From Gammaproteobacteria bacterium (GTDB lineage Bacteria > Pseudomonadota > Gammaproteobacteria > JAJPIJ01): DNA of 64,000 nt. The stretch spans positions 1-64,000 of the forward strand of contig JAJVIQ010000014.1 in NCBI GenBank assembly GCA_022071965.1, given 5' to 3'. Below are positions 25,935-33,804 of this stretch, piece by piece (the stretch's first letter is position 1; each line of letters starts with the position of its first letter). A model generated the notes under the pieces. It was given only the letters and a program-made list of their open reading frames with translations. It made no database searches and was not told the origin of the DNA. The translations under genes were made by a program, and so were the position numbers.

Positions 25935-26255
25935 ATGAACACGATTCGAACCCTCGCGCACCGGCATCCGGTTACCGGATCCTCCACTTCCCCGATGTCG
26001 GGACGCATCGGCAGCACGCTGCACAAGACCATCGGGGCAGCCTCGGCGGCCGTCGTCATCGGGATCGCCCTGGCGAGCGCCGCGTATGCCGATCCGGCCA
26101 CCAGGACGCCCGCGGCGACAATCGAGCTGGCGGGGTTTGAACTGCCCCCGCGCGGCTATCAGTGCGTTCCGACATTCCACGGCAAGTACACGGGCTGGCG
26201 TTGCGAGTACCGATCTGCCGAGGGAACGGGGAAGGCGATCGCGAAGGCGCCGTAG
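25935..26255 (+). CDS. Small secreted protein of unknown function, paralog 1 (106 aa)
   Basis: ATG 25935 has GGAGG six bases upstream. The protein has an unusually long polar N-region (about 35 residues, MNTIRTLAHRHPVTG at the start), a hydrophobic segment ending ASAAYA, and a mature part of about 50 residues with the block RGYQCVPTFHGKYTGWRCEY. Two cysteines in the mature part could form a disulfide. I do not recognise a family. Its promoter is shared with a divergent membrane-bound BTAD regulator, so it is probably produced on an envelope signal. It might feed back on the sensor or act outside the cell; neither can be read from sequence. Confidence 0.75.
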   Translation: MNTIRTLAHRHPVTGSSTSPMSGRIGSTLHKTIGAASAAVVIGIALASAAYADPATRTPAATIELAGFELPPRGYQCVPTFHGKYTGWRCEYRSAEGTGKAIAKAP

Positions 26256-26397
26256 GGCGGCCGAGGTTTCGCCCGGGCGGCGGTGAAGTTGATCGCGGAG
26301 CCGGTGCATCGCCGGAAGGCACGCAGGGCGTGACAATAGCCGACGGAACCTCTCTTCGACCCTCGTCCCGCCCGGCAGGACGACACAGGATGGCGAA

Positions 26398-26425
26398 CCG
26401 GGACTTGCGGCCACGCAAGTCCCGG
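26398..26425. terminator. Strong hairpin in the 369-bp gap between duplication units
   Basis: A perfect 12-bp stem (CCGGGACTTGCG/CGCAAGTCCCGG) with a GCCA loop lies between the convergent ends of small-protein gene 1 and regulator 2. It has no T-run but could end transcription from both sides. I see no gene in the rest of 26256-26624. Confidence 0.55.
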
Positions 26426-26624
26426 TAGCCACGCCGCTCGCAGGCGGCAGCAAAGCCGGATCGTCGTTTTCTACCGGCACCGCGGATCACGCCGGTTTGT
26501 GAGAGTGTAACTCGAGATATCCGCCTCGCAGCTTAAGCATGCCACGACGGCGTCGCCGCGGCTGGCGGCGCACGCCGGAGTCATGGTGGACCCGCTGTGC
26601 CGGGTCGCGTGGATGGTGATTACA

Positions 26625-28823
26625 TTACCAAGACGCGCTGGCGCGTTGCTGGTCGCAGGATTTGACGTGGATCAGACTGGGCACGTCCTTCAGCTTGTCG
26701 CCGGGTACACAGTCCGGCAGTCCGGCCTTGCGCGCACCGTTGACAAACAATTCGGCCTCCTTTTCCGCGTAGCCGCCCGCCTCGCTGAGATATCGTTCCG
26801 CGATCCACTCAGGATCCAGTTTCTTGACGTTGGCGGCAGCCGCCTCCGCATCATCCATGCGACCGAGATATGCATTGGCCATGGCGAGAAAGGCGTAATC
26901 GAGACCGAGGGGATCCTTCACGAGCAATCGATATTTCACCGATTTCTCGTACTGCTCGCCGAAGAAGTACACCAGGCTGAGCCCCTGGTTGTACCAGTCG
27001 GGATAATGAGGGTTCAGCATCAGCGCCCGTTCCGCGAGGCCCACAGCCCGCTCCGATTGTCCGAAGGCGGGAATAGTCCAGGCGATCACGAGAAGGAGGT
27101 CTGCATCGGAGGGCGCCAGGGCCTCTGCCCTGTCGAACTCGGCAAGTGCCTTATCCGCCCTGCCCTGATAGGCGTACGCGCCGCCGAGAGCCAGGTGCGT
27201 CTTGCCGTCGTCGGGATCGAGTGCCACCGCCTTCTCGGCCGCCTCCATCATCTCTGAAAGCGCCTCGTCGACAGAAGGCGCCAGGCCGAGGTCGATCAAA
27301 TACTGTTGGACAGTGGCCAGCCCGTAGTAAGCCCGCGCCAATTGCGCATCGAGTTCGATGGCTTTGCGGAACAGGCCTTCCGCTTCGTTCAAGGATTCCT
27401 TCGTGACCTTGTGTTTGGCCTCCATGCCGAGCAGGTAGGTGTCGAAAGCGGTCAGGCTCGCGGGCGGCTTACGCCTGATGAGGCTTCGCTCGGCCTCCGC
27501 GATCGCCCCCTCTGAGCCGGCGATCGTGGCGGCGATCCTCTGCGTGACGTCGTTCTGCACCGCGAACAGGTCGCCGACCGGCCGATCGTAACGCTCAGAC
27601 CACACATGGCTGCCGGAGGCGGCCTCGATGAGCTGAGCGGTCACACGGATGCGCTCGCCCATCGACTGGATGGTGCCCTCGAGAACGTATTTCACACCGA
27701 GGTCGCGGCCTATTTGGCGGATGTCGATCGGCTTGCCCTTGTAGACCTCGGTGGAATTCCTGGCAATGACGATGAGGTCCCTGGAGTGGGAAAGATCGGT
27801 GATGACGTCCTCGGTGATCCCGTCCGCGAACCGGTCCCATTGAGGATCTCCCCCAATGCTTTCGAAGGGCAGGACGGCGATGGACGACTTGTCGGGCGGT
27901 TTAGATCTGGAGCTCCACGGCTTCGATCCCCAGAAACCTGCCGCGATGACGGCCAGCACCAGGGCCGCGATCCCTGCCTGCCAACGCACCGACGCAAACG
28001 ACAGGTGTGAGGGGGATGATGGTGCCTGCGTGGGCGGTAGCAGCTGTCTTGCACTGACGGACTGGGCGTCTGCAACGGGCACCGCTGCCGCCGTATCCAA
28101 ATTCAACAGTGTCCGATAGAGCTGCTCCGTCTCCTTCCCGGGCTCGGCGTTCAATTCGCGCTTCAGCGCCGCCCGGCACTCCTGGTACTGCCGCAGCGCC
28201 GCCTCCCGCTGCCCCTGCTCCGCGTACAGCCGCATCAGCGCCCGGTGCGCCTGCTCGTTGGCCGGTTCGAGCTGGAGCAGCCGCTGCGCCGTGCCGGCGA
28301 TCCGATCGGCCGCCTTGCCCTGCTCCTGATGACTCAGCAGTCTTCCCAGGGCCCGCAGCGCCGCCCCGTGCAGCCTCTGCCGCTCCACCAGCAGCCACTC
28401 CTCGTAGCCCTCGTCGCGCACGCTCAGGTCCTCGAGCAGTTCGCCGCGATACAGCGCGCAGCCATGCGCGAGATCCTCGGCGTCGCCGGAGGCGACCAGA
28501 CGCTCGAACGCCGCCACGTCCGTGTCCACCGCCTCGGCATTCAGTCCGACCCGATCGCCCTCGGTGAGGAAGGGCGGCGGCCCGCTCCCGTTCAGCTCGT
28601 TGCGCACCACCGTCAGCGTCTGCCGCAGGCTGTGCCGCGCCTGCTCCTCGCTGCGATCGCTCCACAACAGCGCCGCCAGCCTGTCGCGCGGGAAGCTCCT
28701 GCCGGGGGAAAGGGCGAGATAGGTCAGCAGCAGCTCGCCCTTGCGGGTCTTCAGATCCACAGCCGCCCCTGACTCGAGGCAGGCCTCAAATCGCCCGAGC
28801 AGCCTTAGGTCCACCCACGCCAT
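26625..28823 (-). CDS. Membrane-anchored BTAD/SARP-type regulator with TPR sensor domain, paralog 2
   Basis: The 732-aa protein has the same layout as its neighbour at 23435: BTAD domain (residues 1 to about 240), one transmembrane helix (region WQAGIAALVLAVIAAGFWG), TolB/FlgO-like domain (SSIAVLPFESIGGDP) and C-terminal TPRs. Residues 1-229 are the same except for synonymous changes, whereas the linker and membrane segment are very different and the sensor part differs at roughly one residue in five. Like its partner it lies divergent from a 106-aa secreted protein gene. The identical DNA-binding half predicts that it binds the operators of both units. Confidence 0.85.
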   Translation of the reverse strand: MAWVDLRLLGRFEACLESGAAVDLKTRKGELLLTYLALSPGRSFPRDRLAALLWSDRSEEQARHSLRQTLTVVRNELNGSGPPPFLTEGDRVGLNAEAVDTDVAAFERLVASGDAEDLAHGCALYRGELLEDLSVRDEGYEEWLLVERQRLHGAALRALGRLLSHQEQGKAADRIAGTAQRLLQLEPANEQAHRALMRLYAEQGQREAALRQYQECRAALKRELNAEPGKETEQLYRTLLNLDTAAAVPVADAQSVSARQLLPPTQAPSSPSHLSFASVRWQAGIAALVLAVIAAGFWGSKPWSSRSKPPDKSSIAVLPFESIGGDPQWDRFADGITEDVITDLSHSRDLIVIARNSTEVYKGKPIDIRQIGRDLGVKYVLEGTIQSMGERIRVTAQLIEAASGSHVWSERYDRPVGDLFAVQNDVTQRIAATIAGSEGAIAEAERSLIRRKPPASLTAFDTYLLGMEAKHKVTKESLNEAEGLFRKAIELDAQLARAYYGLATVQQYLIDLGLAPSVDEALSEMMEAAEKAVALDPDDGKTHLALGGAYAYQGRADKALAEFDRAEALAPSDADLLLVIAWTIPAFGQSERAVGLAERALMLNPHYPDWYNQGLSLVYFFGEQYEKSVKYRLLVKDPLGLDYAFLAMANAYLGRMDDAEAAAANVKKLDPEWIAERYLSEAGGYAEKEAELFVNGARKAGLPDCVPGDKLKDVPSLIHVKSCDQQRASASW

Positions 28824-28878
28824 CCGGGACACCTCCTTGGATCCGGAAAGCCCGGCAACCACGTGCCATGTATTTACA

Positions 28879-28906
28879 TTTATATCGCATTTCTGACGCC
28901 GTGCAA
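28879..28906 (-). promoter_or_regulatory. Probable promoter of regulator paralog 2
   Basis: The TTGCAC/TATAAA pair with a 16-bp spacer on the minus strand, as in unit 1. Confidence 0.5.
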
Positions 28907-28913
28907 TGTCGAA

Positions 28914-28967
28914 CTGACGCCTCCCTGACAGGGCCGTGACAGCCTCTTGATGGCCACCGTCTAGAAC
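28914..28967 (+). promoter_or_regulatory. SARP-type operator/promoter of unit 2
   Basis: Heptamers CTGACGC, CTGACAG, GTGACAG and TTGATGG start at 28914, 28925, 28936 and 28947, again exactly 11 bp apart. The last is 8 bp from TAGAAC at 28962. An extra CTGACGC lies 21 bp upstream, as in unit 1. The spacers between heptamers have changed while the heptamers are kept, which supports function. Confidence 0.8.
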
Positions 28968-29012
28968 TACCACTGCGAAGGCCTCACCAACCCCGGTGCG
29001 GCCGGCGCGGAC

Positions 29013-29042
29013 CGGGAGGGCGCTCCCGTTGACAGGGTCAAC
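29013..29042 (+). promoter_or_regulatory. Two adjoining palindromes in the leader of small-protein gene 2
   Basis: Same CGGGAG/CTCCCG hairpin and GTTGACAGGGTCAAC palindrome as in unit 1, at the same distance from the ATG. Confidence 0.5.
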
Positions 29043-29091
29043 GCCGCCTTCCAGGCCCTCGATCACTACCACCGATCAGATGGAGGTCACC

Positions 29092-29412
29092 ATGAACACG
29101 ATTCGATCACTCGAGCACCGGCATCCGGTCACCGGATCACCCACTTCCCCGATGTCGGGAAGCACTGGCTGCACACTGCACAAGGCCGTCGGGGCAGCCT
29201 CGACGGCCGTCGTCATCGGGATCGCCCTCGCGAGCACGGCATATGCCGATCCGGCCACCAGGGCGCCCGCGGCGACGGTCGAGCTGGCGGGCTACGAACT
29301 GCCCCCGCGCGGCTATCAGTGCGTCCCGGTATTCCACGGCAAATACACGGGCTGGCGCTGCGAGCAGGAATCCGCCGCGATAGCGAACGAAGCCGTCGCC
29401 AGGACTCCGTAG
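29092..29412 (+). CDS. Small secreted protein of unknown function, paralog 2 (106 aa)
   Basis: This protein is the same length as paralog 1 and starts with MNTIRSLEHRHPVTG, followed by a hydrophobic segment ending ASTAYA and the block RGYQCVPVFHGKYTGWRCEQ. The N-region of this copy has an extra cysteine (TGCTLHK). Differences from paralog 1 are spread through the protein, while the block around the two mature cysteines is nearly fixed. GGAGG lies seven bases before the ATG. A further secreted protein gene follows after 73 bp and may share the transcript. Confidence 0.75.
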   Translation: MNTIRSLEHRHPVTGSPTSPMSGSTGCTLHKAVGAASTAVVIGIALASTAYADPATRAPAATVELAGYELPPRGYQCVPVFHGKYTGWRCEQESAAIANEAVARTP

Positions 29413-29485
29413 CCGTGCAGTCGGCCGGCGTCGTATTCCTGCCTGTCGAAGGCAGGCCACAGACAGTTCAATCGACGAGGCAACC

Positions 29486-29959
29486 ATGAAGACAATGAAA
29501 CTGTTGGTCACGATGTCGGCGACGCTGTTGCTCATCGGGAGCAGCACCGCGGATGCCGGCAAGACCGTCGAGGAAGGCGCCCTGGTCTGCGTCAACGACA
29601 AGTGGAGCGAGTCGGAACTCGCGAAGGGGCACAAGCTGGTCGACTACGCCGGCCGCTGCGTCGCCGTCCCCGACGACGCCGCCCTGCCGAAGAGCAGCGA
29701 GGAATGCGTGGGCACCTACGAGTACCTGCCCGACGGGAGCTGGAAGGCCAGCGGGACCTGCACCCTCAGTTACCCCAATGAGCAGGAGAGGATATCCAAG
29801 AGATGGGAGGAAGGTTCACACCTCAAGGAGTCCACGTACAGCTACGCCGGCGGCACGGGGCGATTCGAAGGCATTACCGGCGGAGGCACTTATGCGCTCG
29901 ATGCCCTGACCGACACCCTCTACGGCGGCAGATACAGGGGGATAAAAGAGCAGCCTTGA
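29486..29959 (+). CDS. Secreted protein of unknown function (157 aa)
   Basis: The product has a clear signal peptide (MKTMKLLVTMSATLLLIGSS, cleavage near TADA-G) and a mature domain of about 130 residues with four cysteines (CVND, RCVAV, ECVGTY, GTCTLSY). The C-terminal segment has the pattern GGTGRFEGITGGGTY, seen in small secreted beta-rich proteins of the allene-oxide-cyclase-barrel or similar kind. I cannot assign a function. It lies just after the second duplicated small protein gene on the same strand with no terminator between them, so it may belong to the same regulated output. Confidence 0.7.
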   Translation: MKTMKLLVTMSATLLLIGSSTADAGKTVEEGALVCVNDKWSESELAKGHKLVDYAGRCVAVPDDAALPKSSEECVGTYEYLPDGSWKASGTCTLSYPNEQERISKRWEEGSHLKESTYSYAGGTGRFEGITGGGTYALDALTDTLYGGRYRGIKEQP

Positions 29960-30005
29960 GGCCGCCTCGACGCCCGCGGCCAACGGCAATCCCTGCCCGC
30001 CTGCT

Positions 30006-30054
30006 CACTCCCCGCCGCGCACGAGCGCACACCCGCCGGGCGCGGCGGGGAGTG
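30006..30054 (+). terminator. Large hairpin after the secreted-protein operon
   Basis: A perfect 14-bp GC-rich stem (CACTCCCCGCCGCG and its complement) closes a 21-nt loop 46 bp after the 29486 gene. There is no T-run, but the stem is long enough to mark a transcript end. Confidence 0.55.
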
Positions 30055-30121
30055 GCGGCGGGTCTGCAATGAACAGGCGAGGACTACGGGCGGATGCTAC
30101 TGCCGGAACAGCAAGTGGCGC

Positions 30122-30346
30122 TCACGCTTGGCCGGATTGGCACTGGCTGGCGGCCGGATCACTCGGCGCGGATGGCGGACGCTGCTCGCGCTTGATGATC
30201 TGTTCGACCCGGGCATTGGCGGCCCTGGTTCGTTCGCACATATGACGAAGCTCGATGAACAGGAGCAGTTCCTGGTCACTGAGCGCGGCGGTATCGATCA
30301 TGGCAATCACCCGTAGGGCGGTATCGCGGCGCGATTCTGGACCCAT
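30122..30346 (-). CDS. Possible small protein (74 aa), uncertain
   Basis: A 74-aa frame from ATG 30346 encodes a plausible helical peptide (segment DQELLLFIELRHMCERTRAANARVEQI) with a polar tail. No strong ribosome site is visible, and an internal ATG (MIDTAALSD) is an alternative start. It precedes no other gene and I do not recognise it. Confidence 0.3.
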   Translation of the reverse strand: MGPESRRDTALRVIAMIDTAALSDQELLLFIELRHMCERTRAANARVEQIIKREQRPPSAPSDPAASQCQSGQA

Positions 30347-30437
30347 TTCCGGCCCGGGGAAAGGGCTGTCGCGTTTCGCGACATGGCAAGGTGGTGATAA
30401 TCCAATGTAGGTAGAAGCATTACACGAGGCGCCTGGC

Positions 30438-31697
30438 CTATCGCGGGAATCGAGCGAGCGGGCAGGCGGGCGGGCTGGTAGCCTTTTTTCTCGCGATAAT
30501 TTGCTCAGTACATTTGTGGAGGTAGTGGACAATTGTTTCGATCCGGATCTTCACCGAACCGGCCGGCTTGGTGGAGTCCAGGTCCTGGAACGAGAAGAAC
30601 AAGGTTCCCGATCGTTCAACGATTTGCTGCAGCGGTGAGTAGGTCGGCTGGTCCATGCCGCATTCATAGCTCGAGAGGCGAACCGCGCAGGCGATCCAGG
30701 GCATTCTTGCCGCGAACTTCGCACCCCAGATGATTTCATTCGTATTGGCACTATAGGAAGAAGGCCACACGTCGGCAATGTCGAATGGCGATCGGATACG
30801 GCCTGCCTCGATGTCCGGGCCGAACATCCACAGCAGCAAGTCGGGGTCAATCGGCAGGTATTGCGACCACAGCAGCGGATAACCGTGGATCTGCAGATCC
30901 GCGTCGATCTCGTGCCCGATGCCGGGGTCCATATGGTACGGACGCCCTAGAACCAAGAGGCAGGGTCTGTTCTCGCGCGCACACAGTTCCAGGATCTCCC
31001 GCCCTTTCCTGCGCAGGCTACGGTCGAAGGTTTCGAGGACCTTGAAGCCCTCGTCAACTGCGAGTTTCGTCTCTTCGCGATTGAGGTTGGGAATGGCGTG
31101 CCGCAAACACTCAAAAAGCTGCCTTGCGACAAGCGGCTGGTCGCCAAATGACACCAGCGGCGCCACGTAACGGATAGAGCGCTCGGCGAAGACATTGTTT
31201 TCCTTGAGAAAACCCGCCTTGATATTCTCCGAGGCCGCCATAACGCGCGGACAGGCAAGAGATACCTTCACATGCCCATTGAGGAAGGATGGCAATGATT
31301 CGATCATCGGCGAAAACAGAATATCGATCTTCCTGTGCTTGTCGCGGCCAATGAGTTCCCCGAGGTGACCAGACATGCATTTGACCGGATAACAACAGTC
31401 GACACTACCCCGTCCCCTTCCGTATTCACGCGTTTGCTCTTCCGATGTCTCGGAGGAAAACTCGATATGGCGCGGGTCGATTCCAAGTGCACCGAAGAAA
31501 CCCATCCAGAATTGGTGGGTCGACCATATGTTGAGAACCCGCGGGATCCCGATTCGCAGGTCGGCACGCGACTTGGCAATCGCCGGAACCGCCTCCCCCG
31601 CGAACCTCCCTGGAGCGGCTGTGCCAGTGTCAGGCTGCGCTATGAGTCCGCCTGAACGCACCGTGCCGAACCATGTCAGCAATGTTCGGGTAGACAT
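30438..31697 (-). CDS. DUF2229-type component of a CoA-enzyme activase/reductase system
   Basis: The 419-aa protein matches the DUF2229 segment of large activase-related proteins: RIGIPRVLNIWSTHQFWMGFF near residue 45, conserved cysteines in CCYPVKCMSGH, and LGRPYHMDPGIGHEID followed by LLWSQYLPID. The ATG at 31697 has GGAGGAG ten bases upstream and overlaps the end of the BadF gene by 68 bp. A later GTG at 31661 is possible. In many bacteria this domain is fused behind two BadF domains in one giant protein; here the parts are separate, overlapping genes. The role is probably electron transfer or scaffold in an Fe-S reductase. Confidence 0.75.
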   Translation of the reverse strand: MSTRTLLTWFGTVRSGGLIAQPDTGTAAPGRFAGEAVPAIAKSRADLRIGIPRVLNIWSTHQFWMGFFGALGIDPRHIEFSSETSEEQTREYGRGRGSVDCCYPVKCMSGHLGELIGRDKHRKIDILFSPMIESLPSFLNGHVKVSLACPRVMAASENIKAGFLKENNVFAERSIRYVAPLVSFGDQPLVARQLFECLRHAIPNLNREETKLAVDEGFKVLETFDRSLRRKGREILELCARENRPCLLVLGRPYHMDPGIGHEIDADLQIHGYPLLWSQYLPIDPDLLLWMFGPDIEAGRIRSPFDIADVWPSSYSANTNEIIWGAKFAARMPWIACAVRLSSYECGMDQPTYSPLQQIVERSGTLFFSFQDLDSTKPAGSVKIRIETIVHYLHKCTEQIIARKKATSPPACPLARFPR

Positions 31698-33804
31698 TCT
31701 TCAGCTCCTCCAGCCGGGCCTTTACCCCTCGCATTTCGTTGGCATCCTCGAGCAAGCCTTTGGGACACGAGTTGCCGCTGATAACCCGCTCCCAACCCTC
31801 CGGGAGAGCAACCTTGCTCCACTCGCGCCCCCTGCCTCCGCGCAGGCGTACGTCTATGAATGTCCGCTTGCAGTTCACCGGACACCATTTACAGGTCGTG
31901 TGCTCGTTTGTCGTGCTCGTGTATACCAACGATTCAATAGCATCGTAGCCGCGGAAGCGACTCGGCCGGCCCTGCGCTGTCCATTCGCCGGCGCAGAGCG
32001 CCGCACCGATTGCGCCTGCCTCCCCGGGGTACGGATGCACCACTATCTCCGCATCCGGAACCTTGTCGCGGATGAAATCCACCTGCGCCTTTACGACAGC
32101 GAGATTGCGGTGTGTCCCCCCCTGCAGCACGAACTTGTGTCCTGCCGCCGCCAGATTCTGCAGCTGCCCGGCGTACACCCACACGTTCAGCGGCAGCACC
32201 GAGGCCAGCCCGGCCATGATCTCCTCGGCCGACCACCCTTTGCGCTGCTGACTGACGATGTCCGACTGCAAGAACACGCCGCAACCCATGGCAAGGGAGG
32301 GTATGGATTGGGCCCGGAATGCATGGTCGGCGTACTCTTCCAGGGAAATGCCGTAGCGTTCCGCCACGCCCTGCAGAAATGCGCCATTGCCCGAAGAACA
32401 TTGGGAATTGAGCCGAAAATCCGATACCGTCCCCTGCCGCAGAATCATGATCTTCACATCACAGCCGCCCACGTCGCAGATGACGTCGGCATCGGGAAAA
32501 AAATGCAGCGCTCCGGTGGCATGCGCCACCGTCTCGACGACCGCGACATCGGCTCCGACAATGTCCGTCAACAGGTCTTTGCCGTATCCCGTGATTGCCA
32601 CTGCGGCTATCGACTCGAAGCCCGCCTCGCGGATTTTTCGTACGATCGCTTTCAAGTCCTCGATCGGATTTCCATTGGAAGGCACATAGCAGCTCGACAG
32701 CAGTTCCTTGCCCGTTGAAAGAACGACCGCCTTTGCCGTAGTGCTGCCGACGTCACAGCCCACCAGAACCGGGGTCGGCTCGTGGGAGGCGGACGCCCTG
32801 TCATCCGAAACTTTCTCTGCGCGCGGCCCGCCGTACTTGCTGAGGAACTCCTCAAATTCCTTCTCGTCCCGCAGAAGTCCTCTCGTGCCGGTCTTCGCTT
32901 TGACCTCCCACTGACCCTCCGCTATCCACCAACTGAGTTTGTCGCGCCCAGCGTAGACCCCTAGGGCCTGCTCCTCGTCTTCACCAATCGCAATGCAACC
33001 AAGACACCCATAGTAAAGTGCATCTGTCGGCACCTCTATCAGTGACAGCGGCGTGCCACTGTCCGGCAGCGCGACGTGCCTTTCGGCCCAGAGCTTGCGA
33101 AGATGGTGCTGCCATGCCTGCTGCAGGCCCTTGAAGAACAAGTTCGGTCCGCCGAGAAGCAGCGCCTTGGGAAGGGGCGTGTTGCCCTTGGTGAGGGTTG
33201 CCAGGTTCTGGTAGACGACGGCCTCAAACAGGCTTGCCATGATCTCCTCTACGGGAACGCCGGACTTGACCAGCGAATTCGCGTCGGCTTCGGCAAAAAT
33301 GCCGCATTTGGCGCTGACTTTGTGCAGCGTGACCCCGATGTATTCCATCTGCGCCAGGCGTTCGCCGGGAACTTGGAGCTTGCGCGCCGTTTTTTCAATA
33401 AACGTACCGGTGCCGCCACTGCACGCCGACTGCATGTAGACCTGCTTCGACTTGCCGTTCCCGGTCGTCGAGAAAAACAGCGTCTTCATGTCCTCGCCAC
33501 CGATCTCGGAGACGAAGTTGACGTCAGGATGCAGTTTTTCGACTGCCGCGGAAACAGCGACCACCTCCTGGATGAATCTGCCGCCAAGCAGCGGCGCGAG
33601 AACTCCGCCACCCGAGCCAGTGACATAGACGCGATCGCGCCCAGGGGTTAGCCCGCAATCCGACTCCAGGCACTGAAGGAACGAAAGCACCGTTTCCGCC
33701 TGCTTCGTATTGTGACGCTGGTAGTCCTTCCAGCGCGTAGCGCCGTCGGCAGCCACCGCGGCCTTGACGGTCGTGGAGCCGACATCCAGGCCGACTGTCA
33801 ACAT
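31630..33804 (-). CDS. Double BadF/BcrA-type ATPase (CoA-dehydratase activase family)
   Basis: The 724-aa protein contains two ASKHA-type activase domains. The first starts GLDVGSTTVKAAV and has its cluster cysteines in SACSGGTGTF and KCGIFAEAD. The second starts GCDVGSTTAKAVV near residue 345 and has QCSSGNGAF and MGCGVFLQSD. The C-terminus has a further Cys cluster, CKWCPVNC plus NSCPKG. Activases use ATP to push an electron from a [4Fe-4S] cluster to a low-potential partner such as 2-hydroxyacyl-CoA dehydratase. The start codon overlaps the stop of the HgdB-like gene by 7 bp. Confidence 0.85.
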   Translation of the reverse strand: MLTVGLDVGSTTVKAAVAADGATRWKDYQRHNTKQAETVLSFLQCLESDCGLTPGRDRVYVTGSGGGVLAPLLGGRFIQEVVAVSAAVEKLHPDVNFVSEIGGEDMKTLFFSTTGNGKSKQVYMQSACSGGTGTFIEKTARKLQVPGERLAQMEYIGVTLHKVSAKCGIFAEADANSLVKSGVPVEEIMASLFEAVVYQNLATLTKGNTPLPKALLLGGPNLFFKGLQQAWQHHLRKLWAERHVALPDSGTPLSLIEVPTDALYYGCLGCIAIGEDEEQALGVYAGRDKLSWWIAEGQWEVKAKTGTRGLLRDEKEFEEFLSKYGGPRAEKVSDDRASASHEPTPVLVGCDVGSTTAKAVVLSTGKELLSSCYVPSNGNPIEDLKAIVRKIREAGFESIAAVAITGYGKDLLTDIVGADVAVVETVAHATGALHFFPDADVICDVGGCDVKIMILRQGTVSDFRLNSQCSSGNGAFLQGVAERYGISLEEYADHAFRAQSIPSLAMGCGVFLQSDIVSQQRKGWSAEEIMAGLASVLPLNVWVYAGQLQNLAAAGHKFVLQGGTHRNLAVVKAQVDFIRDKVPDAEIVVHPYPGEAGAIGAALCAGEWTAQGRPSRFRGYDAIESLVYTSTTNEHTTCKWCPVNCKRTFIDVRLRGGRGREWSKVALPEGWERVISGNSCPKGLLEDANEMRGVKARLEELKNVYPNIADMVRHGAFRRTHSAA

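Larger units (their letters stand above)
23391..26255. repeat. Tandem duplication, unit 1 (regulator plus secreted protein)
   Basis: This 2.87-kb unit and the one at 26580-29412 share gene order, promoters and sequence. Similarity begins at CATGGTGGACCCG downstream of the regulator stop and ends with the stop of the small protein gene. Most of the unit is diverged (proteins about 80% alike by eye), but the stretch 24980-25666 is nearly identical to 28137-28823. Confidence 0.9.
26580..29412. repeat. Tandem duplication, unit 2 (regulator plus secreted protein)
   Basis: Second copy of the unit at 23391-26255, in the same orientation, about 3.2 kb downstream. Both boundaries fall at matching gene ends, with about 320 bp of unrelated sequence between the copies. 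Confidence 0.9.

Noticed and set aside
24980-28823. Assembly artefact as the source of the near-identical blocks
   Set aside because: The flanks of the two blocks differ on both sides, with unique sequence between the units, and the blocks have two differences. Raw reads would still be the final check.
23391-29412. Composite transposon as the cause of the duplicated units
   Set aside because: No transposase, terminal inverted repeats or target-site duplications are seen at the unit borders; a simple tandem duplication explains the data.
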